Assembly (NCBI GenBank): GCA_964458335.1
Contig: CAYWIJ010000012.1
Location: 1-35,962, forward strand
Length of the DNA: 35,962 nt
Source: Aalborg-AAW-1 sp964458335
GTDB taxonomy: Bacteria; Patescibacteriota; Gracilibacteria; Absconditabacterales; Absconditicoccaceae
Direction of reading: 5' to 3'
Positions 19,114 through 27,892 of this stretch are shown in pieces. Within the stretch, counting starts at the first letter, position 1; every line of letters begins with the position of its first letter. The position numbers and the translations under genes were made by a program. The notes beneath the pieces were generated by a model. That model saw only the letters and a list, made by a program, of their open reading frames with translations, had not been told where the DNA came from and did not search any database.

Positions 19114-20406
19114 ATGGATACCCATGTATATCGTTGAGAAAATGCATTGCAGGATTTTCATGATCCTCATCACTATATCACACCATTAGTTGAATTACCT
19201 CAAGTATTGAATCCTTATGTTGAACAAGGTATACACATCTATGCAAAACTTCTGTATATGAACCCTCTGTTGAATGTGAAATCACTACCTGCACGATATA
19301 TGGTTCAAGATGCACGTTCAAGACAGTCAGATATCACTCATTTTGTAGAAAGCTCTTCAGGCAATACAGCTTATTCCATAGGAGTCTATGGTAAGGTATA
19401 TCATCAAGCTGATACGACAGCTATTGTATCTACAGAAGTGACAGAATGAAAGAAAAAAATCTTAGAACTTATGTGATTGGATTTACACTATCATCAAGAG
19501 CCGATCTGTCCTGATCCGTCAGATCCTGATAGTAGTATCAATCTTGCAAGACAGTTGTGAAAGCAGTCTTGATGGTACAATCCAGGTCAGTATGATAATC
19601 CTTTGAATTGGGAAAGCCATTATGACATTACTTGACCACAGATATATGAGCAATTGCCTGAAATAGATGTTTTGGTAACAAGCTTATGAACAACAGGTAT
19701 ACTAATTGGTAGTGCTAAATATCTCAAAGAAAAGAATAATCATCTCAAAGTAATAGGGACGGTAAGGAAAGAAAATAATCCTATACCCTGACCAAGGACG
19801 GAGTGACTGCTTGAACATGTTGCTTTTGATTGGAGGAGTTATGTCGATGAGCTGATGAAAGTTTCTCGTGATGATGCTTATGCAAAAAGTAAAATATTGT
19901 GTCAATATGGACTATTATGATGACCAAGTACGGGAATGCAATATCATGCAGCCTTGGAATATGCATCATCATGTGCATGAAACGAACAGGATATTCATAT
20001 TGTCTTTACTTGTCCTGATACGGTATTACCATACTTGTATGAATATGATACATGATCTTCATCATCATGAATATGATATACAGCTCAACAATTGTTAGAA
20101 AATATCAATGATCATAAAAAATTATCGATTGTAGATTTAAGAGGGAAAGAACAGTTTGATGAGTATCATATCGATGTAGCAGAATCACTTCCATTTCAGT
20201 ATGTCGATGAATTTATGGAGACATCATTACAACAAGGCTATACGTATGTTTTCATCTGTGCCTATGGGAGTAAATCTGAAATTATAGCGAATTATGTGAG
20301 GAGTTTGTGATATGAGGCATATTCCCTGCAATGAGGTATTGTAGAGTGGTATAATAAGTGATATCCAGTTTGTAAGAGTAAAAGTTGTATTCATCAACAA
20401 AATTAG
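19114..20406 (+). CDS. Cysteine synthase-like PLP enzyme fused to a rhodanese domain
   Basis: A 430-residue two-domain protein with 18 TGA glycines. Residues 1-320 are a fold-type II PLP enzyme of the cysteine synthase/CBS family: NPLLNVKSLPARYM with the PLP lysine K56 (family NPxxSVKDR), ESSSGNTAYSIG (family SGNTG), and the phosphate-binding TSLGTTGILIG. Residues about 327-425 are a rhodanese domain (SIVDLRGKEQFDEYHIDVA) with active-site loop FICAYGSKSE (C382) and LQGGIVEWYNKGYPV; the tail CKSKSCIHQQN holds two more cysteines. The family makes cysteine from O-acetylserine, and rhodaneses carry persulfide sulfur, so a linked cysteine/sulfur-transfer role is plausible. The VKDR site is altered to VKSL, so substrate use is uncertain. 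It lies second in the putative Fur-regulated operon. Confidence 0.8.
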
Positions 20407-20439
20407 TATATTCTTTTATTTGTTTTCTGCTTATAAAAA

Positions 20440-20916
20440 ATGAAAATTTCTGACTCAATGAAAAACTTTATGAATCATTTATTGTTTTTTCTTATTGTAG
20501 AGATAGTATTTGTTCTGATTATTTTTAGAGAATTTCCTCCAGTTTCACTGCTTACTCTTACAGGTGTTTTACATACATCGTATTGGATTGTTGTGATCGT
20601 TGCATGACTGATAAGAGAGAGTTATGCTAAGCGTGTCTGGCAAAAATTTCTTTGTACCTATCTTCCACTTTTGTACCATGTGGTGATTCATATCTATATT
20701 GGATTGGAGGCTCTTCATGAAATGGAAGAACACTGACACGGTCATGATGAGCATAGTATGACATGGTTGATTGTCGGTACATTGGCGGCGTGAGTTCTTA
20801 TAGCGTTGGGGGAATATTGGCTACATCGTACGAATCACTGTGTGACGCATCATCACAAAGCACATGCACATTGTCACGATGAGACTTGCGAAGACTCTCA
20901 TGATAAGAAATTATAG
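20440..20916 (+). CDS. His-rich polytopic membrane protein, probable metal binding
   Basis: A 158-residue inner-membrane protein starting MKISDSMKNFMNHLL. Hydrophobic spans are at about residues 12-30, 38-57, 72-92 and 117-130. Two His clusters stand out: EEHGHGHDEH between spans three and four, and a tail with HRTNHCVTHHHKAHAHCHDETC. The cytoplasmic or extracellular side is not determined. His-rich loops and tails of this kind are common in zinc, nickel and cobalt transporters, so metal binding is inferred. No transporter family is recognised. It is third in the operon behind the Fur-type operator, 33 bases after the fusion gene. TGA codons encode Gly in the loop and at VAGLI. Confidence 0.65.
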
Positions 20917-20940
20917 ATTTTAAGTCGTAAGTTATAAGTT

Positions 20941-21174
20941 TTGCGTCTATCAGTCATCGCTCACCCTGGAGCAAAAAAGAACTTAGTGAGACAGGAAGAA
21001 GATCTTCTCTGAAATACTGTCTACCATGTGTATACAACCTCAAAACCTACCGATGGAGAGGCGAATGATGCAATACTTTTTTTATTAGCTGAACACTTTT
21101 GAACAAAAAAATACCAGATAAAACTGATATCGGGACAGAAAAATAAACATAAAATTATAGAAGTATTGAGTTAG
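20941..21174 (+). CDS. yggU: YggU/DUF167 family protein
   Basis: A 77-residue protein whose core VIAHPGAKKNLVRQEEDLLG and SKPTDGEANDAILFLLAEHF is the DUF167 signature (xxPGAKxNxV ... PPVDGKANxAL). The C-terminal LISGQKNKHKIIEV matches the family SGxxSRxKxxxI. Function is unknown across bacteria. Two glycines are TGA (21010, 21100). No ATG is available: the first possible start after the in-frame TAA at 20935 is TTG 20941, which leaves a slightly short N-terminus. Its stop overlaps that of the convergent hydrolase gene by four bases. Confidence 0.8.
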
Positions 21175-21719
21175 ATAGTTTTAAGTTGATTATAGAGTTG
21201 TTCAAACTGTGTATATCAAGCTTGAGTATTGAAGTGTCATGCATTAGGTACAAGAGTAATCGTTGTATTGAGTTTTTTAGCTAATGTTTCTGCTTCACTC
21301 ATTGGTATATAAGGATCATTATCTGATTGATAAATAGTACATGATGATATGTTGTTTTGAATTTTTTCTCGGTTGAAATTGTGGTTTGTAAATGATGTAT
21401 TGAGATTATCAAAGCGTTTATTTCATAGATCATGAAGAAATCCTGCTACTAATACTATTGGTCAGACTTTGTACTTTTCAGCAATATGAAGTATGAAAAG
21501 TGCTCATAAACTATGTCCTACAAAAATAGTTTCTTTATTGATATACTCTTTATAATTATCCAATAGAGAATACCGATTGTCTAGAGATTGATCTTCTGGA
21601 GTCGGAAATTGAGGTATAAAAACTTTGTGTCCATCGTCTTCTAATTTTTCTCTTAACCAAGGAAACCAATTCTCTTCTGGATAACCAAGTGTTCCATGAA
21701 TAATGAAGATGGCTTTCAT
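21171..21719 (-). CDS. RBBP9/YdeN-type serine hydrolase
   Basis: A 182-residue alpha/beta hydrolase of the small RBBP9/YdeN family. It starts MKAIFIIHGTLGYPEENWFPWL, with the HGxxGxPxxNWFPWL oxyanion region typical of the family. The catalytic triad is visible: S70 in VGHSLG, D135 in SDNDPYIP and H162 in NAGHFN. Its size equals that of family members (about 185). The substrate is unknown. TGA glycines include G72 of GHSLG and G161 next to the catalytic His. It is convergent with yggU, and the stops overlap. Confidence 0.88.
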
Positions 21720-21747
21720 TTATTGCTATTGTATTATAAAGAAAATA

Positions 21748-21772
21748 GATTGCCTCGTTCCTCGCAATGACA
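21748..21772. repeat. Partial copy of the 18039-18156 palindromic repeat
   Basis: GATTGCCTCGTT followed by CCTCGCAATGACA matches the right arm of the larger element (GGATTGCTTCGTC ... CTCGCAATGACA) with an internal deletion. It lies between the hydrolase and the YerC-like gene. Confidence 0.6.
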
Positions 21773-21793
21773 GATTATTGCTGCTCATTATTT

Positions 21794-22096
21794 CTATTCC
21801 TCGTCTTGATCTTCATACATTTTTTGGATAAGAGGAAGGTATCCATTGTTTCTTGTTTTCATAGCTTTGGATACTCTGGCGATGGTAGTAGAAGATACAC
21901 CAAGTTCTTTTTCTATCTGAGTATAGGGAGTGCCAAAGTAAAGCCTGATAGCAATATTCAGTCTTTGTTGGAGTTCAAGGAGTTCGTCTTGTGAAAGAAG
22001 AGTTTTTAAAAATTGAAACGTTTCTTTGTCATCTTCAAAGAAGAGGAATGCATTCGTAAGTGTTTCTACTTTTTTTTTGAGTTGTGCTGGAGTCAT
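21794..22096 (-). CDS. YerC/YecD-type TrpR-like regulator
   Basis: A 100-residue protein with the TrpR-superfamily helix-turn-helix: ETFQFLKTLLSQDELLELQQRLNIAIRLYFG followed by YTQIEKELGVSSTTIARVSKAM (residues about 57-80), where GVSSTTIARVSK is the recognition helix. This is the YerC/YecD subgroup, small DNA-binding proteins with unclear ligands, common near hisS or his genes in Firmicutes. It diverges from hisS here with a 175-base gap, so it could regulate it. It ends in an acidic DQDEE tail at TAA. No TGA codon is present. Confidence 0.85.
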   Translation of the reverse strand: MTPAQLKKKVETLTNAFLFFEDDKETFQFLKTLLSQDELLELQQRLNIAIRLYFGTPYTQIEKELGVSSTTIARVSKAMKTRNNGYLPLIQKMYEDQDEE

Positions 22097-22271
22097 GATT
22101 GAAGTGATAAGTTATAAATTATAAGGTATAAGTTAATCATTTTTTGAGATAATTCAAGTGCTTTTATGATAGAAAGTAGAGAAAAATACTATATTGAAGT
22201 GACTTTTCTTGCAATAGTGATGATATTGTGTATTATTATTGTGATTTTTAATTCTTCATTTTTCATTGTTG

Positions 22272-23519
22272 ATGTATCGTCCAGGTTGATTTCCAGAGTA
22301 TAGTCCACAGGAGCAGAAAGTGTTTGATTTGTTTCATGATATATTACGCAAACATTTTGAACAACAAAACTATACTCATATCCAAACTCCAGCCGTAGAG
22401 CCTGTAGATATTTTGTCGAGAGGTGGAGATATTTTTGATAAGCAAGTATATGGACTCTATGGACTTGCACAAGGAACAGAGGACACGAAAGACTATGCAT
22501 TACATTTTGATCTGACTATTCCATTTGCAAGATATACGCTTGATCATCTCAATGAGATAGTATTTCCATTTAAGCGTTATCAAGCACAGCCAGTGTGGAG
22601 AGGTGAAAGACAAAAACGTGGTCGTTATAAAGAGTTTTGGCAGTTTGATATTGATACTATTTGGAGATCTTCACAAGATGTCTGAGTGCGATATGATGCA
22701 GAATCGATTATTGTGATGATGAAAGCTCTACAAGATGTGTTTTCAACAATGAAGATAGATAAAACTATTGTTGCTAAAGTTTCTCATATTCGTCTGATAC
22801 AATCTCTCGTACAACAATGGGAACTTGCACCTGAGTCAGCAAAACAACTTTTCAAAATCCTTGATGATCGGTATAAACGTAGTGATGAACAAAATATCAA
22901 ACTTCTTAGCGAGATATTGTCGATTGAGCAGTCTGAATTTATCCAACGTGTTATTGATACTACAGATTTGTCTCTCATGAAAGACTATGATGGTTATGAG
23001 GAGATGAAAAAAATAGGAGAATATCTGACCATGTTGGGTGTTTACCGAGAGTTCGCATTGCCGATTGTGAGATGACATGCGTATTATACGGGTGCAGTTG
23101 CAGAGTTTTTTATCGAAGATGATATTGAATTAGGTGCGATTGCTGGAGGAGGAAGATATGAAAATCTCACCGATTTCATTGATAAAAAACATTCATTTTC
23201 TGGTGTTGGAATGTCAGTATCGACGAGAATTATGGAGATATTATTGCAATATATACTGCCAGATCAGGACAACGAAGTGTATATGTTTTTGAATTTTGAT
23301 GATACCTTTAAGCAGATTGTCTTGCTCTATAAGCAGTTTATTGCAGAGTGAAAAAAATGTGAACTGTATCCCGTAGAAGCGAAATTTGGGAAGCAGTTAG
23401 AATATGCTGACAAAAAATGATGTCAGTATGTCGTGATCTTGTGATGAAATGAACTTGAAAAAGGTATCTATCAGATCAAGAATTTGAAGAGTGGGGAGGT
23501 GAAAAGTGTAGATTTATAA
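22272..23519 (+). CDS. hisS: Histidyl-tRNA synthetase
   Basis: A class II aminoacyl-tRNA synthetase of 415 residues that charges tRNA-His. Motif 1 lies in the N-terminal helix region (FPEYSPQEQKVFDLFHDIL). DLTIPFARY matches the HisRS DLTxPxAR, motif 2 is QPVWRGERQKRGRYKEFWQ, and motif 3 is GAIAGGGRYENLTD. The C-terminal anticodon-binding domain carries VYMFLNFDD and YPVEAKFGKQLEYADKKG. TGA codons (seven, for example 22284 and 22683) encode Gly. Start ATG 22272 gives MYRPGGFPEYSPQE, matching the HisRS N-terminal PxGxxD(Y/L)xP region. The next gene follows within 30 bases. Confidence 0.93.
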
Positions 23520-23548
23520 CCTTGATTTATTGTTATTTATATATTGTT

Positions 23549-24355
23549 ATGGATTTAAGAAAAAAATCAATCTTTGAATATGATTCTTGAATTGATTGAC
23601 CGTCGGTAGTATTAATGGCATGAGTTCATGGTAATGAACATTCTGGAATCTTTGCCTTGCAACGCTTGATCAGAGAGGGAATTTCTTTAAAAAAATGAAA
23701 GCTTATTGTTGTTTTTGCAAATATTGATGCTATCGAGAAGAATATAAGATTTGTTGATATTAATATGAATAGATGTTTTTGAAAAAAACTAGGGAACACT
23801 AAGGAAGAACTTCGTGTAAAAGAATTATTACCATATTTAAATCAAGCAGATGTTCTTTTAGATCTTCATAATACAATAGATTTATCATCCTTCCCTTTTT
23901 TAATAACAGAGGCAGAATCTTATGCTTATGTATTTGATATACAGTATGTGCTAAACTGAATAGATGCTATACAGAAAGGATGATCTGATGGATATATGAC
24001 TAAACTCTGAAAAATATGACTTTGTCTAGAATGTGGTAGTATAATAGATGATATACATATTACTGCAAATTATGCTTATAATATGTCAATTAATCTTCTT
24101 TGTTATCTTGGTTTAATAGATGGAATATTTCAGAGTTATTCTTCTCATACTATTTTAAAACCTGATTTCATGCATATCTCTCAATCTGAAAGTTTCACGT
24201 TGAAAAAACCTTTTAGAGAATTTGAATTATGTAAAAAATGACAAATTATCTGATATGATAATTGAAATCAAATTTTAGCTCCATATGATGGTTATATTTT
24301 GTTTGCCCGTAATAGAAATCAAAAATGAGAAGAATGTTTTTTATATGCTAAGTAA
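23549..24355 (+). CDS. Succinylglutamate desuccinylase/aspartoacylase-family zinc hydrolase
   Basis: A 268-residue M14-like zinc amidohydrolase that standard-code reading misses entirely because of dense TGA. It starts MDLRKKSIFEYDSGIDGPSV and contains LMAGVHGNEHSG (zinc ligands H27 and E30; GxHGNE is the family hallmark), DINMNRCFG (family DxNR), DLHNT (third zinc ligand) and CLECGS with the catalytic-type glutamate. The C-terminal beta domain ends APYDGYILFARNRN. Such enzymes deacylate N-acyl amino acids; the substrate here is not deducible. It follows hisS by 29 bases, so the two are probably one operon, ended by the hairpin at 24399-24452. Confidence 0.85.
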
Positions 24356-24398
24356 TATAAATATTAATCTCCTTGAATGAGTAATTTATAAGAAATAA

Positions 24399-24452
24399 AA
24401 ACTATCAGACTTCTTATTATTATTATATATTGAGCTGATAGTTTCTTTATAT
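24399..24452. terminator. Bidirectional terminator between convergent genes
   Basis: AAACTATCAG (24399-24408) and CTGATAGTTT (24435-24444) form a perfect 10-bp stem with a 26-base AT-rich loop. T-rich flanks occur on both sides (TTTCTTTAT on the plus strand, TTTTTATTTC on the minus strand). It serves the aspartoacylase-family gene and cysS. Confidence 0.75.
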
Positions 24453-24458
24453 CATTCA

Positions 24459-25784
24459 TTATTTCTTCACAATCTCATATCCGTCTTTTCCATCATTCAT
24501 CTCTCGTCAGAGCTGTGCTAAGTCATCTCTGAGCGAGTCAGCTGTAGATCGATCCTTGTGTTGTTTAGCGTCTCGTCTTTGTTGAGCTAATACTTGAATC
24601 TCGTCAGGAATCTTGATCTTTTCTTCTAATTTGTACAGATGATAGATACTGTTTAGTGATTCTGAGATTCCATACTTATGAAGATTAGCGAGGAAAGCAG
24701 GAGTATTGAGATCATCAAGAAGAGGAGTAATGACTTCGTCTATTGGATAGTTATCATCTGATACAAGTTTGAGTTTTTTACGACCTTTGCTGGCTGCTTC
24801 GAGATGCTCTCGAGTAAAGTCTTGGAATGATCTATAGTGAGATTGGAAGAAAAAATAACGAATATCTTGGGCAGAATATCATCTTTCGAATACTTCTTCA
24901 AGCGTGACAATATTTCCTAATGATTTACTAATCTTCTGTCCGTCGATATTCAGAAACTGATAATGTACTCGGTAATTAACCCAAGGAGTAGAAGCAATGC
25001 TACACTGTGACTGGGCGATTTCGTTGGTATGATGGATAGGAATATGGTCAATACCTCCCGTATGGATATCAAAATGATCTCAGAGATATTTAATTGACAT
25101 AGCACTACATTCGATATGCCAACCAGGAAATCCGATTCACCATGGACTTTCTCGTTCCATATCACGTTTCTGTCCTGTAGTATTGAACTTCCAGAGCGCA
25201 AAATCAGTAATATTGTTCTTTCCATTATCTTCGATTCTAGCTCATTTATTCAATCCATCGATATGTTTCTGTCAGACCAGAACGGCATAATCTTCTACTT
25301 TACTCGTATCCATATAGACACCATCGTGAGGGATAGTGTAGGTATATCATTTATTCTCTAAAACTTGAATCATATCGATCTGTTCAGCGATATGTTCGGT
25401 AGCGCGAGGTGTAACATCGAAGGGAGTCAGGAGCAGTTGTTTGCAGTTGTCATGAAAAAGTTCTTCATATCTTTTGGCAACATCTCGAGCAGTGAGTCAC
25501 TCTCTACGAGCGCCTTTTTCCATCTTATCTTCTCCATGGTCACCGTCATCGGTGAGATGACCTACATCAGTAATATTGACCACATGAGTAGTGGGATATC
25601 AGAGGATATGGTTGATAGTATTCTTAAGAACATCATCTAAAAAATATTTCCTCATATTCCCCAGATGTGGTGCTCCATAGACGGTTGGTCCACATGAGTA
25701 AATACGGACATTATTTGGGTCTATTGGCTCGAATGTTTGAAGCGAATGAGTGAGTGTATTGTGAAGTTTGAGTTTCTTATTCAT
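24459..25784 (-). CDS. cysS: Cysteinyl-tRNA synthetase
   Basis: A class I synthetase of 441 residues. The N-terminus has RIYSCGPTVYGAPHLGNMRK, with zinc ligand C31 and PHLGN as the HIGH motif. Further on are GFPGWHIECSAMSIKYLG and HFDIHTGGIDHIPIHH (zinc and adenylate site), and the KMSKS loop as KISKS in INIDGQKISKSLGNIV. The C-terminus shows ARQQRRDAKQHKDRSTADSL and ends YEIVKK. Many glycines are TGA. A 51-base hairpin with a T-run (25799-25849) lies in the upstream leader on the same strand and may terminate or attenuate transcription. Confidence 0.93.
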
Positions 25785-25798
25785 CAGTTATTGTGTAC

Positions 25799-25849
25799 AT
25801 AAAAACCTTCTTTCCTGACACGGTCGACATATGTATCAGTTAAGAAGGT
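25799..25849 (-). terminator. Long terminator-like hairpin upstream of cysS
   Basis: On the minus strand, AACCTTCTT (25849-25841) pairs with AAGAAGGTT (25811-25803), and inside it CTGATAC pairs with GTGTCAG, followed by TTTTT. It ends transcription of the VirB6-like genes or attenuates cysS. No T-box sequence (AGGGUGGAACCGCG) is present, so a T-box is not supported. Confidence 0.7.
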
Positions 25850-25877
25850 TATAGATATTGTGATGTTTTTTGCAAGA

Positions 25878-27854
25878 TTATTCTTGTGTTTTCCATTTCA
25901 TATTGCCTGTCCAAAAATCTCTTCCATCGCTTTTGAGTTGAGTAGAGTTTCATCACAGATCTTCATAGATTTTGTTGAAGAATTTTTTTGTGTCAGTATT
26001 TTTTGAATAGTTTGTTTCAATAAATTTTTGTATTGAGTCACCATCTTTTCGTTCTTCTAATATTGTATCTCATGAGAATCATAATTTGTGGAGGGGAACT
26101 TTATTGGTAGCAATGTTTTTCAAAAATATTTCTAAGGCAGTAGATATTCATTGCATACTACTAATACTCATCTGTTCTCCATAATATTCTGTCTTTTTCA
26201 TGACATTAGCAATATGTGATTGTAGAGTGGTATAATCATTGGCAGTAAAAACTTTTTTCCCATTTTTAAAGGCGTTAGCATAATCTGTAAGTTCTTTATA
26301 ATCCTTAGGACTAGGAATTGGTTTCAATCCCATAGATTTTCTCATCATATTTTGCAATGCTACCTCTTGTTCTTGAGATTGAGTGTTAAACTGATTTTTA
26401 AATTTCTTTTTCTTAGTGGTATATCGTTCTGATGCAGCAGAGAGACTTACTGGACCAGCTGCAGTAGGAATCTTGATCAATCCACCAGGTAATTTCTTTC
26501 CAAACTCTGCGATATTTTTTACAGTAGATCATCAGAATCATTGAGATAAGAATGATGAAAGTATTGTTGTAATACCATAGAGGATAAAGAGAGTAAAGAT
26601 AATAAGCAGTATATTCGTAAAAGTGTTTTTGATATTCTCACCAACACCTGTTCAGAGAATATCACCAGCAATTGTTGTATCAAAAATATTACTTACGCCT
26701 ATACGTGATCCTTGTGCACTTGATGATATATAGGAATCTCCCCATTCGACATTAGTCTTGAGTTGTAAGAAACTTTGCATAATGACGATTACAATGAGAC
26801 CGATACTCATCAATCCTACTGCGATGACGGGCGCAAAAATTGCTTTGATAATACTAGTGGGAGAAAATTTATCACCTAATTTATTGAGTAATTCTTTTTC
26901 ATCTGATAGATACAATATGATTAATATTGGACCAAATGCGACAACTAACCAAATACTTACTAATCTAAAAATATTGACGACTGTTAGTAGTACGAGAGAA
27001 AAAAAGAAAGCAAAAATAATAGCAACTCTGACACTGATGACGAAGAGATTGTCGCTGATGGCGTTGGGATCGTTAGTGTTATGAAGGAAGTTTTGTACTT
27101 GAATAACTCCAATCCCAAGATAGAGTAGTGGTCCTGATACGCTATTTTCATCAGGGAGGATCTTATCAAGAATTTCATCGATAGATGGTGGATTTGCTGT
27201 TTTATCAGCTCCATCTGCATAACCAGTCTCACTAATAGGTTTGGTTGTATCGCATAACGATAGTGATAGATCAATAGTTTGTTGTGGTTTCCCATTGTAA
27301 TACTTTCCTATAGATTGGCTGATTGTTTCTTTGATGACTTTCCCATTTGAAGCTATATAGGTACTTGGTAATGATGCTACGGCAGAAGTGAGGATTGTAC
27401 TTACATCTACTATTGCTCCTACTGCAAACCAGCTGAGATTGATACAAATAACTCCTACGATAAGTTTTGTAACAACATATTTTACGATTTCTGATCCATT
27501 GAGTTTTCATCCAAGACTATCTAGAATAATTTTTTTAAGTAAAAGTCCTACAATGAGAAAATTTGCAAATGTTCTACTAATATTTCGGAGATAATAGAGT
27601 ACTTTGTCGAGATTGATAAACTCTCCATAGACAAATCAATTTCCCATGAGCTTCCCAGCAAACGTTGCCAATGGTATCCATAACCAAGAAAGTAATGATA
27701 AAGCTATATTGATGAGTTGATTGAACTGTGCTGTCATATCAGGAGTACAAGCTGTTGAACTCTGTGCATGGACTTGAGTGATAGAGAAAAAACCTACTAT
27801 GATAATAGTAATCATATATTTGATATGCTTATGAGAGAATCACTTGAGAATCAT
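25878..27854 (-). CDS. TrbL/VirB6-like polytopic membrane protein, first copy
   Basis: A 658-residue membrane protein on the minus strand, joined across TGA. A signal peptide (MILKGFSHKHIKYMITIIIV ... QVHAQ) is followed by a conserved block: LSLLSWLWIPLATFAGKLMG, FVYGEFINLDKVLYYLRN and SRTFANFLIVGLLLKK. A second region has ICINLSWFAVGAIVDVSTI. Several more hydrophobic spans occur at VIIFAFFFSLVLLTV, LVVAFGPILIILYL, PVIAVGLMSIGLIVIVI and ILLIIFTLFILYGI. The C-terminal third is hydrophilic, ending TGNMKWKTQE. Its resemblance to the next gene, and the pattern signal peptide, polytopic core and soluble tail, fit the VirB6/TrbL family of type IV secretion or conjugation-like systems that CPR genomes carry. 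The assignment is tentative since VirB6 proteins diverge strongly. No virB4 or virB11 is in the window. Confidence 0.6.
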
Positions 27855-27892
27855 AGGTGTAATGTAAAACAAAGCTTATTATAATTAGGAGA

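Noticed and set aside
19868..20098. 76-codon plus-strand frame within the cysteine synthase-rhodanese gene
   Set aside because: Wrong frame. The real frame, with TGA as Gly, reads through LLGGPSTG and keeps the PLP domain intact.
22167..22304. 45-codon frame (MIESREKYYIEV...) overlapping the start of hisS
   Set aside because: It overlaps hisS by about 30 bases, has no promoter of its own and no similarity I recognise; probably chance AT-rich sequence.
25799..25849. T-box riboswitch upstream of cysS
   Set aside because: No T-box consensus or specifier-loop structure is present; only a terminator-like hairpin is seen.
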